Part shown: positions 43,938 through 53,996 of the stretch, piece after piece
Numbering within the stretch: position 1 is the first letter of the stretch
How the letters are laid out: every line of letters begins with the position of its first letter
Assembly (NCBI RefSeq): GCF_035046485.1
Contig: NC_085138.1
Location: 290,948,256-291,012,255, forward strand
DNA: 64,000 nucleotides
Direction: 5' to 3'
Origin: Aedes albopictus
Taxonomy: Eukaryota > Arthropoda > Insecta > Diptera > Culicidae
Notes under the pieces: generated by a model
The model's database searches: none
Seen by the model: only the letters and a program-made list of their open reading frames with translations
Told to the model about the DNA's origin: nothing
Program-made: the position numbers and the translations under genes

Positions 43938-46900
43938 ATGTAACATTGAAGTTGGCACGGTAAAGGCTGGGTATGCTGCGCAATTCAGATCCCATTGAGA
44001 TCCACTAGCCTCTGCCCAGCAACTCCTATCCCTACCTCCACGCGGTACCGGCCGGAAACTATGAGCAACCTTAGGGAAGATCGGGTAACCAACCCCGGTG
44101 GGACCTTTGGTCGTAGGCTGACAGGGAAGGGGGGGTTTGCTTCGGCAAACCTGAGCGTCTGTTCTCCAGGAGGAGCGGCTCACAACAGCGTCTGATCCCC
44201 ATGTTAGGGGCGGCTGATCTACGTCCGAGTGCCAGGGAAGGACTCTAAGCTCAACTGTGCACTATGGTCCTCCGGAAAGTAGGGGGTTGGTGTCAGGCCC
44301 TACGAGCCAGCCGTAAAAAACCATTGTAACGGAAAATCAGCAACAGAATAATACGAACCGAGACCAACGGCAACGACCCCAGCGAACAAAAAGGACATGC
44401 GATTGGAAACTCGGTACGTGGAACTGCCGATCTCTCAACTTCATTGGGAGCACCCGCATACTCGCCGATCTACTGAAGGACCGCGGGTTCGGCATCGTAG
44501 CGCTGCAGGAGGTGTGTTGGACAGGATCCATGGTGCGAACGTTTAGAGGTAATCATACCATCTACCAGAGCTGCGGCAACACACGCGAGCTGGGAACAGC
44601 TTTCATCGTGATGGGTGATATGCAGAGGCGCGTGATCGGTTGGTGGCCGATCGACGAAAGAATGTGCAGGTTGAGGATCAAGGGCCGATTCTTCAACTTC
44701 AGCATAATAAACGTGCACAGCCCACACTCCGGAAGTACTGATGATGACAAGGACGCATTTTACGCGCAGCTCGAACGCGAGTACGATCGCTGCCCAAGCC
44801 ACGACGTCAAGATCATCATAGGTGATTTGAACGCTCAGGTAGGCCAGGAGGAGGAATTCAGACCGACGATTGGTAAGTTCAGCGCCCACCAACAGACGAA
44901 CGAAAACGGCCTACGACTCATTGATTTCGCCGCCTCCAAAAATATGGCCATACGTAGCACCTTTTTCCAACACAGCCTCCCTTATCGTTACACCTGGAGA
45001 TCACCACAGCAGACGGAATCTCAAATCGACCACGTTCTGATTGACGGACGGCACTTCTCCGACATTATCGACGTCAGGACCTATCGTGGCGCCAACATCG
45101 ACTCCGACCACTATCTGGTGATGGTCAAACTGCGCCCAAAACTCTCCGTCATCAACAATGTACGGTACCGGCGACCGCCACGGTACAACCTAGAGCGACT
45201 GAAGCAACCGGATGTCGCCTCAGCATACGCGCAGAATCTCGAAGCCGCGTTGCCAAACGAGGGCGAGCTCGATGAGGCCCCTCTAGAGGACTGCTGGAGT
45301 ACAGTGAAAGCAGCCATCAACGACGCAGCCGAGAGCACCATCGGGTACGTGGAACGGAATCGACGTAACGAATGGTTCGACGAAGAGTGCAGAACGGTTT
45401 TGGAGGAGAAGAACGCAGCGAGGGCGGTAATGCTGCAGCAAGGGACTCGACAGAACGTGGAACGTTACAAACAGAAGCGGAAACAGCAGACCCGCCTCTT
45501 TCGGGAGAAAAAGCGCCGCCTGGAAGAAGCGGAGTGTGAAGAAATGGAACTGCTGTGCCGTTCCCAAGAAACACGGAAGTTCTATCAGAAGCTCAACGCA
45601 TCCCGCAACGGCTTCGTGCCGCGAGCCGAAATATGCAGGGATAAAGACGGAGGCCTCTTGACGGACGGACGTGAGGTGATCGAAAGGTGGAAGCAGCACT
45701 TCGATCAGCACCTGAACGGCGTGGAGAACGTAGGCACGGGAGCCCACGACAACGGAAGGAACGACGACGTCAGTGCAGCGGAGGACGGAAATGAACCAAC
45801 TCCCACGCTGAGGGAAGTTAAGGATGCCATTCACCAGCTCAAAACCAACAAAGCAGCTGGTAAGGATGGTATCGCAGCTGAACTCATCAAGATGGGCCCA
45901 GAAAAGTTGGCCACCTGTCTGCATCGGCTGATAGTCAGGATCTGGGAAACCGAACAGCTACCGGAGGAGTGGAAGGAAGGGGTAATCTGCCCCATTCACA
46001 AGAAAGGCGACCATTTGGAATGTGAGAACTTCAGGGCGATCACTATTTTGAATGCTGCCTACAAAGTGCTATCCCAGATCATCTTCCGTCGTCTGTCACC
46101 TAAAACAAATGAGTTCGTGGGAAGTTATCAAGCCGGCTTCATCGACGGCCGGTCGACAACGGACCAGATCTTTACCGTACGGCAAATCCTCCAGAAATGC
46201 CGTGAATACCAGGTCCCAACGCACCACCTGTTCATCGACTTCAAAGCGGCATACGATAGTATCGACCGCGCAGAGCTATGGAGAATCATGGACGAAAACG
46301 GCTTTCCTGGGAAGCTGACTAGACTGATTAAAGCAACGATGGACGGTGTGCAAAACTGCGTAAGGGTTTCGGGTGAACTATCCAGTTCATTCGTATCTCG
46401 CCGGGGAGTGCGACAAGGTGACGGACTCTCATGTCTACTCTTCAACATCGCGCTGGAAGGTGTGATGCGACGAGCCGGGCTCAACAGCCGGGGAACGATT
46501 TTCACAAAATCCGGTCAATTTGTGTGCTTTGCGGACGACATGGACATTATCGCTAGAACATTTGGAACGGTGGCAGAACTGTACACCCGCCTGAAACGCG
46601 AAGCAGCAAAGGTCGGACTGGTGGTGAATGCCTCAAAAACAAAGTACATGCTGGTAGGCGGAACCGAAAACGACCGGATCCGTCTGGGTAGTAATGTTAC
46701 GATAGACGGGGATACTTTCGAGGTGGTGGAGGAATTCGTCTACCTCGGATCCTTACTGACGGCTGACAACAACGTGAGCCGAGAAATTCGGAGGCGCATC
46801 ATCAGCGGAAGTCGGGCCTACTACGGGCTCCAGAAGAAACTGCGGTCGAAAAAGATTCACCCACGCACCAAATGCACCATGTACAAAACGCTGATAAGAC

Positions 46901-47361
46901 CGGTGATCCTCTACGGGCACGAGACATGGACTATGCTCGAGGAGGACCTGCAAGCACTCGGAGTTTTCGAGCGACGCGTGCTAAGAACGATCTTCGGCGG
47001 TGTGCAGGAGAACGGTGTGTGGCGAAGAAGGATGAACCACGAGCTCGCTGCACTTTACGGCGAACCCAGCATCCAGAAGGTGGCCAAAGCCGGAAGGATA
47101 CGTTGGGCAGGGCATGTTGCAAGAATGCCGGACAACAACCCTGCAAAGCTGGTGTTTGCAACGGATCCGGTTGGCACAAGAAGGCGTGGAGCGCAGAGAT
47201 CACGATGGGCGGACCAGGTGGAGCGTGACTTGGCGAGCATTGGGCGCGACCGAGGATGGAGAGCGGCAGCCACAAACCGAGTATTGTGGCGTACTATTGT
47301 TGATTATGTCTTGTCTTAATGATGATGAACAAATAAATGTATGTATGTAACATTGAAGTTG
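43938..47361 (+). mobile_element. full-length RTE-clade (JAM1-like) non-LTR retrotransposon with 17-bp TSD
   Basis: ATGTAACATTGAAGTTG is present exactly at 43938-43954 and 47345-47361, so the element is 43955-47344 (3390 bp). It has a ~360-bp 5' UTR, one long frame with apurinic-endonuclease-like and reverse-transcriptase domains, and a very short 3' tail ending in AAATAAATGTATGTATGT after consecutive TAA TGA TGA TGA stops. Size, single ORF and short 3' UTR fit the RTE clade. An exact TSD and an unbroken frame point to a recent insertion. Confidence 0.95.
44317..47319 (+). CDS. RTE ORF2-like protein: AP endonuclease plus reverse transcriptase
   Basis: The frame is open from 44317 (after TAA at 44314-44316) to the stop at 47317-47319, 1000 codons. 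No ATG occurs before 44530, which lies inside the endonuclease domain, so the start is unclear: a non-AUG start, reinitiation or frameshift from the 5' region, or a lost start. Numbering from 44317: endonuclease LGTWNCRSLN (about 32-41), ALQEV with catalytic E65, IIGDLNAQVG (D170, N172), SQIDHVLIDGRHFSD and SDH (263-265). Reverse transcriptase: KAAGKDGI, YQAGFIDGRSTTDQI, FIDFKAAYDSID, RRGVRQGDGLSCLLFNIALE and FADD (738-741). The C-terminal part, with GRIRWAGHVARM, is typical of RTE and related elements. All key residues seen are intact. Confidence 0.95.
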   Translation, partial: KTIVTENQQQNNTNRDQRQRPQRTKRTCDWKLGTWNCRSLNFIGSTRILADLLKDRGFGIVALQEVCWTGSMVRTFRGNHTIYQSCGNTRELGTAFIVMGDMQRRVIGWWPIDERMCRLRIKGRFFNFSIINVHSPHSGSTDDDKDAFYAQLEREYDRCPSHDVKIIIGDLNAQVGQEEEFRPTIGKFSAHQQTNENGLRLIDFAASKNMAIRSTFFQHSLPYRYTWRSPQQTESQIDHVLIDGRHFSDIIDVRTYRGANIDSDHYLVMVKLRPKLSVINNVRYRRPPRYNLERLKQPDVASAYAQNLEAALPNEGELDEAPLEDCWSTVKAAINDAAESTIGYVERNRRNEWFDEECRTVLEEKNAARAVMLQQGTRQNVERYKQKRKQQTRLFREKKRRLEEAECEEMELLCRSQETRKFYQKLNASRNGFVPRAEICRDKDGGLLTDGREVIERWKQHFDQHLNGVENVGTGAHDNGRNDDVSAAEDGNEPTPTLREVKDAIHQLKTNKAAGKDGIAAELIKMGPEKLATCLHRLIVRIWETEQLPEEWKEGVICPIHKKGDHLECENFRAITILNAAYKVLSQIIFRRLSPKTNEFVGSYQAGFIDGRSTTDQIFTVRQILQKCREYQVPTHHLFIDFKAAYDSIDRAELWRIMDENGFPGKLTRLIKATMDGVQNCVRVSGELSSSFVSRRGVRQGDGLSCLLFNIALEGVMRRAGLNSRGTIFTKSGQFVCFADDMDIIARTFGTVAELYTRLKREAAKVGLVVNASKTKYMLVGGTENDRIRLGSNVTIDGDTFEVVEEFVYLGSLLTADNNVSREIRRRIISGSRAYYGLQKKLRSKKIHPRTKCTMYKTLIRPVILYGHETWTMLEEDLQALGVFERRVLRTIFGGVQENGVWRRRMNHELAALYGEPSIQKVAKAGRIRWAGHVARMPDNNPAKLVFATDPVGTRRRGAQRSRWADQVERDLASIGRDRGWRAAATNRVLWRTIVDYVLS

Positions 47362-47885
47362 CCAAAGGTATTCCAAAATCATGTGCTGCAGGAATTCCGT
47401 GCATAGTTACTGAAGAAATCTAGAAGAAATTGTCTAAAGAATTGTCAATAAAATTATAGAAGCGATTTATAATGAATTTCCGAAGGAGTTTTTGAAGGAA
47501 TTGGCGAAGGAATACCGAATAGAATACTTAGATAATGAAAGTCCAAAAAATCGACGAAAATACAAAAAAAGTAGAATGATTGTAAAATGAAAAAAAAAAA
47601 GATGTGAGGAAGTTCCCTGAGTCATTGGCGATTTAATTTCCAAAAGCTTTACTAAAATAATTCCCTAAAGAATTCACTGAAGAGTAATTGGAGAATTTAA
47701 AAAGGTAAATATCAATAGAATTGCTGACATTAACAAAACAATGCTTTAAAGACTACTAATAAAATGACGAAAGAACTCCCGAGAAAACATTTCAAAGGAT
47801 TTATCAACGAAATAAAAAAGCCAAATAAACTCCTAGTCCTAATGGAATTGCCAATGAAATTTTTAAAGAATGCGTGAAAGGTGTT
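47362..47885. repeat. degenerate satellite, block 6, reverse orientation
   Basis: Units such as AATTTCCGAAGGAGTTTTTG and AAGGAATTGGCGAAGGAAT. It continues at 48235-48400 after a MITE and an unassigned segment. Confidence 0.55.
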
Positions 47886-47985
47886 TACCCAACTAACATT
47901 TTTGCTGTATAAGTGCCAAATTAACCACTTTTACATATGCGTTTGTTCCATAAGCTCTTATGCAGCTACTATTGTTAGTTGGGTA
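47886..47985. mobile_element. MITE, 100 bp
   Basis: TACCCAACTAACATTTTTGC and, inverted, TACCCAACTAACAATAGTAG. If the outer TA is a target duplication the element belongs to a TA-inserting superfamily. Confidence 0.65.
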
Positions 47986-48600
47986 GTATCAAATTCCAAA
48001 AATATTGTTTTCGATTTTCCCTCTTATCGAACGCGACGATATGGATCCGTCGCGGGTAAAACCGTCGCCAGAGTCGTCGCCAGCCAATCAGTAGGCGGGA
48101 GTCTGACGTTTCTCCGATCTCACTAACACAAGCAGCAACAGAGGTGGTGCTTGATTCGTCGCGATGATTCAGAAATGCCGACTGAAAGTTGGCAGCGCGT
48201 TTTGTTGTGAAAACAACATACAATACCAAATAAATTCTTAATGAAACTGCCAAAGGGGATACAAAGATATTATCGAAAAAAATTGCCAAATCCAAAGGAA
48301 TCATTGAAAGATTTTCAACAGAATTGAAATAAATTGCAAAACAATTCCCAAATAAATTTCCGGGAATATTCCCTGAGGAATTACCGAGAGATATTTTTTG
48401 CCGAAAACACAAATTTCTTGTATTATACCTACAAACCAGACTCGATACAATGTTGGTTTTGCCTAAGTCAAAATTTGCGGACTAATTTTTCACGTGACGC
48501 AGTATATCATTATACTAAGAAATTGAGGGTGGATCGGTATTTCCTTCTACAAAAAAAAGCAAAACAACCTGAAAACCGATAAAACTGGCACTCCCTAGGC
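47986..48600. other. GC-richer unassigned segment and satellite remnant
   Basis: 47990-48230 contains repeated GTCGTCGCC/GTCGCG words and no recognised gene. 48235-48400 is degenerate satellite in reverse orientation. 48400-48600 is unassigned. Confidence 0.3.
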
Positions 48601-48629
48601 ACCCTCTAGAAAAATAATCCTAGGTACGA

Positions 48630-48820
48630 CAATGGGTATCAGAGGGTACCGAGAGGTCTTAGGGGCGTCCAGGAGGTCTCAGGGTATTCAGAAAGTCCCA
48701 GGAAGTTTAACGGGGGATTATGGGGTCTTTCAGGGAGTCCAGAGGATTCCATTGGGTCTCAGTAGCACTTCAGGGAGTCTCACGGCCCTCCAGGTGGCGC
48801 CAGGGGCATTTTAAAAGGTC
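48630..48820. repeat. second simple repeat (GGGTCTCAGGG type)
   Basis: Irregular units of about 25-30 bp with AGGTCTCAGGGTATTCAG, GGGAGTCCAGAGGATTCC and TCTCAGTAGCACTTCAGG. It runs into an assembly gap, so its true size is unknown. Confidence 0.6.
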
Positions 48821-48843
48821 NNNNNNNNNNNNNNNNNNNNNNN
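48821..48843. other. assembly gap (23 N)
   Basis: 23 N, probably a collapsed or unresolved repeat because the left edge is a tandem repeat. Confidence 0.99.
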
Positions 48844-49600
48844 CCGGGACTGCTATTTATGTATAATTGACAATTATATGTATATTTGCTTGACAATTGA
48901 CAATTGATAATTGAAATGTATGTGGTGAATACTGGAATAATTAGTAATATCCACCAAACAAGACGTTGAAATAAACTGAAGCGAACAATAATATACCCAA
49001 TTCCGCACAACATTCTTCATCCGATGAATCAACCTCAATTCAATGTGGAATTTGGTCTTCAGTAGAGTAGCACGCGTCTGCTCCTCTCTTTCTCTTCCTG
49101 CCTTCGAATCTGTTCGCCACATTTATGACCACAATAAACACCTAAAATCACTCTGTTTACAAACAAACCATCACCTTTCAGCCAAATGGTATCAACACAA
49201 ACGGCGAACTAGCTTCAAACGGGCAACTTGTGTCGGTCAATAGCTCAGCATTCAATATTTATTTCACTTTTTGCTCACATGGGAGTGAGATATAATATCG
49301 TGTGATTCAGTTGCTAGTCAGGGAATACACTGCTACATGATTGAATACTTAATTCATTTTATTTATCATCAGGGGTGTGCTAAATATTAAACCTAGATGA
49401 CTTGATTTACATTACATGATGTTTGCAATATTGACGGCCATAATATCGGCCAATTGTTGACACTTATGTAAACTCGTAAGAAACAAGTGTTTTTTTTATT
49501 ACCCATTTTATAGTCATAAAAATCTTCACATGTACAGCGAAAAGAGAGACAACTGATGGTAATGGAGACGCGTGGTAGTTAAAACTATTTTTCCTGTTTC
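48844..49600. other. unassigned AT-rich DNA
   Basis: TTGACAATTGACAATTGATAA is a short local repeat at 48870-48915. No gene or element end is recognised. Confidence 0.25.
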
Positions 49601-49900
49601 TTTTTTTTTTTGAGGCTCAATCGCGTTTAACGCTTTACGGAGCCATGTATGAGTTTATGCATGTTTTTAACAAATATCTTCAATCTTAATTTAGCTAAAA
49701 TAGGACGGGGCCAGAATACTCGTCGTAGCTCGAGGTTAGTAGGTCATATGAGCTTTCAAGGATAGACCTGGTAGGGACTAGGTGTAAGAGTTCTCTGAAG
49801 CTCATCCGGAAGGTAAGTCGTATTGGCGTGTTCATTGTCTTCGTAGCGATTCAGCATCAGATTGTAGTGGGCTTTTCATACCGGTTAGCCAGGAACAACA
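49601..49900 (-). mobile_element. probable 3' end of a LINE, with poly-A tail
   Basis: On the minus strand the sequence ends GCGATTGAGCCTCAAAAAAA, an A tail after GC-balanced sequence (CCGTAAAGCGTTAAACGCG). This looks like a 5'-truncated non-LTR 3' UTR. No coding sequence remains and no duplication was identified. Confidence 0.45.
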
Positions 49901-50930
49901 TAAAAATCAAAAGAGAAAAGAACCTTTATCCATGACAAATGAAGAAAGTCGTAACTGCATAGCATATAAGTGACATCGCGGATGCCGAACTAGACCAGTG
50001 CGCCAACTATATACAGGGTGACTTGTAATTCGTGTTACACCCGAAAGGAGGTGAAAGTAGGCCATATTTGCAGCAAAAAATTGTTCAACAGGTAGGTCCG
50101 GAAATCACTGCTAAATGAGTTATTCATAAATTTGTGTTTTAAAATTACCCCATCTTTAAACATCTCTAACTTAGAAACTATGAATCGCAAAATCTATCTT
50201 AGAGCATGGATAGGAAGCTTAAAGTTTTATCTTTTAAAGCTCTTTGGACAGGTAATTGATAAAACGTCATTAAAGTGCAGAAATTTGGACTTTTTTTAAA
50301 ATGTGCCTATTTTTCACCTATTTAGACATGTTCTTCTACAAAACATTCAATTTTTGATGCGCTACCTTTGATGCAACATTGTATCTTTTGTAGTTTAGTC
50401 ACAATCTTGAATTCAAAATTTTGTAAAATAAATCAATGTTTTTTATTGCAATACTGTCTGGTAACCCGTCGCGGTGGCGGTCTTCGTTTGACAGAGGAAA
50501 CAGTGAAGCGCAAACGGCGCATAATGCTTATGAATCAATCTCACGACATCCTCTTCATTGGGTGAAGAATTAAGTGGGAAACGCAATGGGCCGGCAACCT
50601 GTGGCCTAATGTTTTGTTTCCTGAAAGCAGGGAATTATGTGAGAATCTGTAGTATTGCTCTTGTGTTGTCTTTCTCTATCGACAGAAATCTCAGATTTCC
50701 TTAAAGCGGAGGTGTCCGGGTACCGTCCAAGGTTCTGCAGGAAGCGGTAAATGCTATTTAAACAAAAAAAAACTAGTCATTCGGTGAAGCTCCTCAAGTT
50801 GAACGAAGCTGTGGGTCCAAGAGAAACTGATGATTTCAAAAGAAAGCTGGGGACTCTGGGAGTTTTGGAAAGATGATGTTTTTGAGTTCCTCATGAAAAT
50901 AGCTCTTAATTCCAAGAACAAGAAGTAGCC
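49901..50930. other. unassigned DNA
   Basis: No convincing coding or repeat structure. Short stretches such as GGTGACTTGTAATTCGTG (50029) could belong to an unrecognised repeat. Confidence 0.25.
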
Positions 50931-52000
50931 AGTTCTTAAAAATTCCCAAAAGAGTACTTTCAGAAGTTCCCCGATAATTCCTCCAGGATTTCCCCAGAAG
51001 TTCTCTGGAAATTCCTCCAGGAGTTTCTCAGGAATTCCTGCGGAATTTCCTTGAAATTTCCGTGGAAGTTCATCGGGATTTTTTTTTTCAGGAGTTCCCG
51101 GGGCATTCCTCTGAAGGATTCCTTCAGAAGTTATTCAAGAACTCCTTTTGGAGTTCCCCGATAAACCCACCAGGAGCACCCAGAAATTCCCCTCGGATTT
51201 CCCGAAAATTTCTTCTGGGATTCCCCAGGAGTTCCTCAAAGAGTGTCCAGGAAATTCCTCCAGGGATTCCCCAGGAAATAATCCAGAAGCTCACTAATAA
51301 TTCCACCAGGAATTATGAGGGAAATTTTCCAGGAGTTCCTCACGAATTTCTCTAGAAATTCCCGTCCAATTATTCCATAAGTTCATCGGGAACACCTCCA
51401 GGAGATTTTTGAGAATTCCTGCAGGAGTTCCCTGGGAATCCCCGGAGAGATTCCTGGAGGAAATTCCTGGAGGAATCCCCGAAAGAATTTCTGGAGGAAT
51501 GTTCGGAGGTATTCCTGGAAGAATCCTCGAATGAATTCCTGGAGGATTTCCCCTGGAGAATTCTATTAGGAGCACCCCAGAATTTTTCCAAAAGTTCCCA
51601 GAGAATTGCTTCAGGTATTCCTGGAGACTTTATTCAGAAGATCCGCGCGAATTACTCGATGAGATCATTGGGAATTTCTCAAGTAGTTTCCTATAATTTC
51701 CCGGGAGTTCCTCCAGGAGTACGCTCTTTCAGAAGGTCCTTGGGATCATTGGAAATTTCTTCAAGAATTTTTCGAAAATTTCCCCGAAATTTCTCCACCA
51801 GATGCTCTGGAATTCTTCCAATAGTTTCCAGGCAATTCTCCCAGGAGGCTCTAGGAAATTTCTTCAGGAATTCCTCAGCAATTTCTCCAGGACTTTCCCG
51901 GGAATTCCTCGAAAGGCTTCCTGAAGATTCCTCCAGGTTTTCCACGGTAATTCCTTAAAGAAGTGTTCTGTAATACCTCCATGAGATCCTTGTGTAGCAG
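50931..52000. repeat. degenerate GGAATTCC-type satellite, block 7, with an inverted sub-block
   Basis: Units such as GAATTCCTCCAGGAGTTCCC. Between about 51425 and 51565 the units run in the opposite orientation (GATTCCTGGAGGAAATTCC), then return. Frames up to 99 codons on both strands are by-products. Confidence 0.8.
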
Positions 52001-52233
52001 CCAAAACATCAACGACTTCGAATCCCCTTACTACCTTCAGCCCTGGACAACGGCTCGTGCAAAATACACTCTCCGGTTGCAAAGAGATGAGACGGTTGGT
52101 GCACGATAGCCGGTTGAATGAGCCAGGCTTAGCCGATTGCTGTTCAGTGTTGATGGATCATGATATTGGTTACCTGTTAAACAAAGTTTATTATAAGATT
52201 TCCTCATAAATTTGAAATAAATTATTCTAACGT
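52001..52233. other. unassigned spacer
   Basis: No feature recognised. Confidence 0.25.
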
Positions 52234-52245
52234 AAACGTAGTGTT

Positions 52246-52534
52246 CTCTCTCTCTCTTCTTGGCGTAACGTCCTCATTGGGACAAAGCCTGCTTCTCAGC
52301 TTAGTGTTCTATGAGCACTTCCACAGTTATTAACTGAGAGCTTCCTCTGCCAATGACCAATTTGCATGCGTATGTCGCGTGGCAGGCACGAAGACACTCT
52401 ATGCCTAAGGAAGTCAAGGAAATTTCATTTACGAAAAGATCCTGGACCGACCGGGAATCGAACCCGTCACCCTCTGCATGGTCATGCTGAATACCCGTGC
52501 GTTTACCGCCTCCGCTATATGGGCCCTTCAAAAC
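52246..52534 (-). mobile_element. Feilai-type SINE with exact 12-bp TSD
   Basis: On the minus strand it starts GGGCCCATATAGCGGAGG, has a B box GGTTCGATTCCC, the body AATAACTGTGGAAGTGCTC shared with the copy at 4736-4998, and a GA-repeat tail. AAACGTAGTGTT flanks it at 52234-52245 and 52535-52546. Confidence 0.92.
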
Positions 52535-52662
52535 AAACGTAGTGTTATACTTGTCCAGGAGTTTCTCGATAATTCCCACAGAAGTTCCCAAAAATCCCAA
52601 TTAGTTACTTGTGAATTCTTCTAGGCTTCCCCAAGAAATCCTCCAGGAGTTCCCCGAGAGTT

Positions 52663-53590
52663 CCCAAGTAACCAAAAGTTCAGATAAAAGGGTATTTTAT
52701 AAGCTAAGCAGCTCGTTCGAGGTTACTCATTAGCCTTCTAAGAAGTTACATTTTTAAGTAATTTTGGAACTTGAAAGTTCACATAAGCACGCTGGATAGC
52801 CTTCTAAACAGCTTCTGACAGAACTTTGACAAAATTCATGCAGAAACAAACATGTGTTTTCCAGAATCACACAACCCTATTGGTGATTTGTGATTCATGT
52901 CCGGAAATTGCTTCTGATAATTATATTTTCACACATGTCGCTGCTATGTAGATTTGAACTGGATCCTCCTGCGTGATAGCCTGCCGACTTACCGCTGCGC
53001 TGCTGAAGACACTTGACAAAGTCAAGCTGACTTCACTACTGTACAAATGTGCAAAACTAGCGGCCGACAGAAAATCCATTCAAGTCAGACTTTGGCTGCT
53101 GTTCTCTCAATTGCAACTGTAGTGCTGTGGTAGAGCGTAGGGTTCTCACGCAGCGACTATCGGTTCGAATCCGGTGGGCGGAATTTTTTTTTGCTCAAGC
53201 CTAGTATTTATTGATTTGATGAATTCATATTTGTCTTTTATTCGTGTATGCTTAAACAGTTGTTTTCTGTAAAAAAAAATAAATTTAATCTTCATTGAAA
53301 CACAATGCTACTGAACTGAACTTCTATGAACTTGAAAGTTCCGACAAAGTTCCGAGTACCATCTTAAGCAGCTTTAAAGTTCAGCGAAGTTCAGATAAAT
53401 TTCCGTCTGGAACTTTCTGGCTGCTTAAGAGGCTAACAATGAGCCTTGCCGGAACTTGTGACCGAAGTTCCAGCTAGGCTCATCGTTAGCCTCTTAAGCA
53501 GCCAGAAAGTTCCATTTGGAACTTTATCTGAACTTCGCGGAACTTGAAAGTGCATTTTGTCATGGGAAGCGGAACTTTTGGTTACTTGGG
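52663..53590. mobile_element. composite inverted-repeat element with tRNA-like segments, 928 bp
   Basis: CCCAAGTAACCAAAAGTTC at 52663-52681 is the exact reverse complement of 53572-53590. Inside are a tRNA-like segment on each strand (minus about 52945-53010, plus about 53117-53180) and a secondary hairpin (about 53383-53442 against 53474-53535). There is no coding frame. It lies within satellite. Confidence 0.75.
53117..53180 (+). other. tRNA-like segment with good A and B boxes
   Basis: GTGGTAGAGCGTAGGG resembles an A box and GGTTCGAATCC is a perfect B box, followed by a T-run (Pol III terminator-like). The 5' and 3' ends do not form an acceptor stem, so it is not called a tRNA gene. Confidence 0.55.
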
Positions 53591-53996
53591 TTCTTATAGG
53601 AGTTCCCTAGGAATTCATCCAGAATTTCCCCGGGAATTCCTGCAGGATTTTTTTTTTTGAGGATTCCTCCGTCAGTTACCTGGGAATTCCTCCAGGAGTT
53701 TTTCGGGAAATCCTCTTGGAATTCCTTCAGAGGGATTACTTCAGGAATTTTGCGAAGATTCTTTCAGGAGTTCCCTGTGAATTTCTCCAGTATTTCCTCA
53801 GAAGTTCTCCGGCAATTTTCAGACATTCTTGAAGGAGTTTTTCTGGAATTCCAGCAGGAGTTCCCCGGACTTCCTCCTAGAATTTTTTCAGCAATTCCTC
53901 CGGTGGTTGCTTCAGGAACTTCTCCGATGATTTCTTCAGGAACTCCTCCGAAAATTCTTCCAGGACTTCCTGTGGAGATTCCTCTAGGAGTTATTC
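53591..53996. repeat. satellite block 8a, transition into the 24-bp array
   Basis: Diverged units (AGGAATTCATCCAGAATTTC, GAGTTCCCCGGACTTCC) become progressively more regular towards 54000. Confidence 0.7.

Noticed and set aside
45283..45924. 213-codon minus-strand frame
   Set aside because: It lies antisense to the intact RTE coding region and is a codon-bias shadow.
53117..53180. Functional tRNA gene
   Set aside because: The B box is perfect, but no acceptor stem pairs and the segment sits inside an inverted-repeat element.
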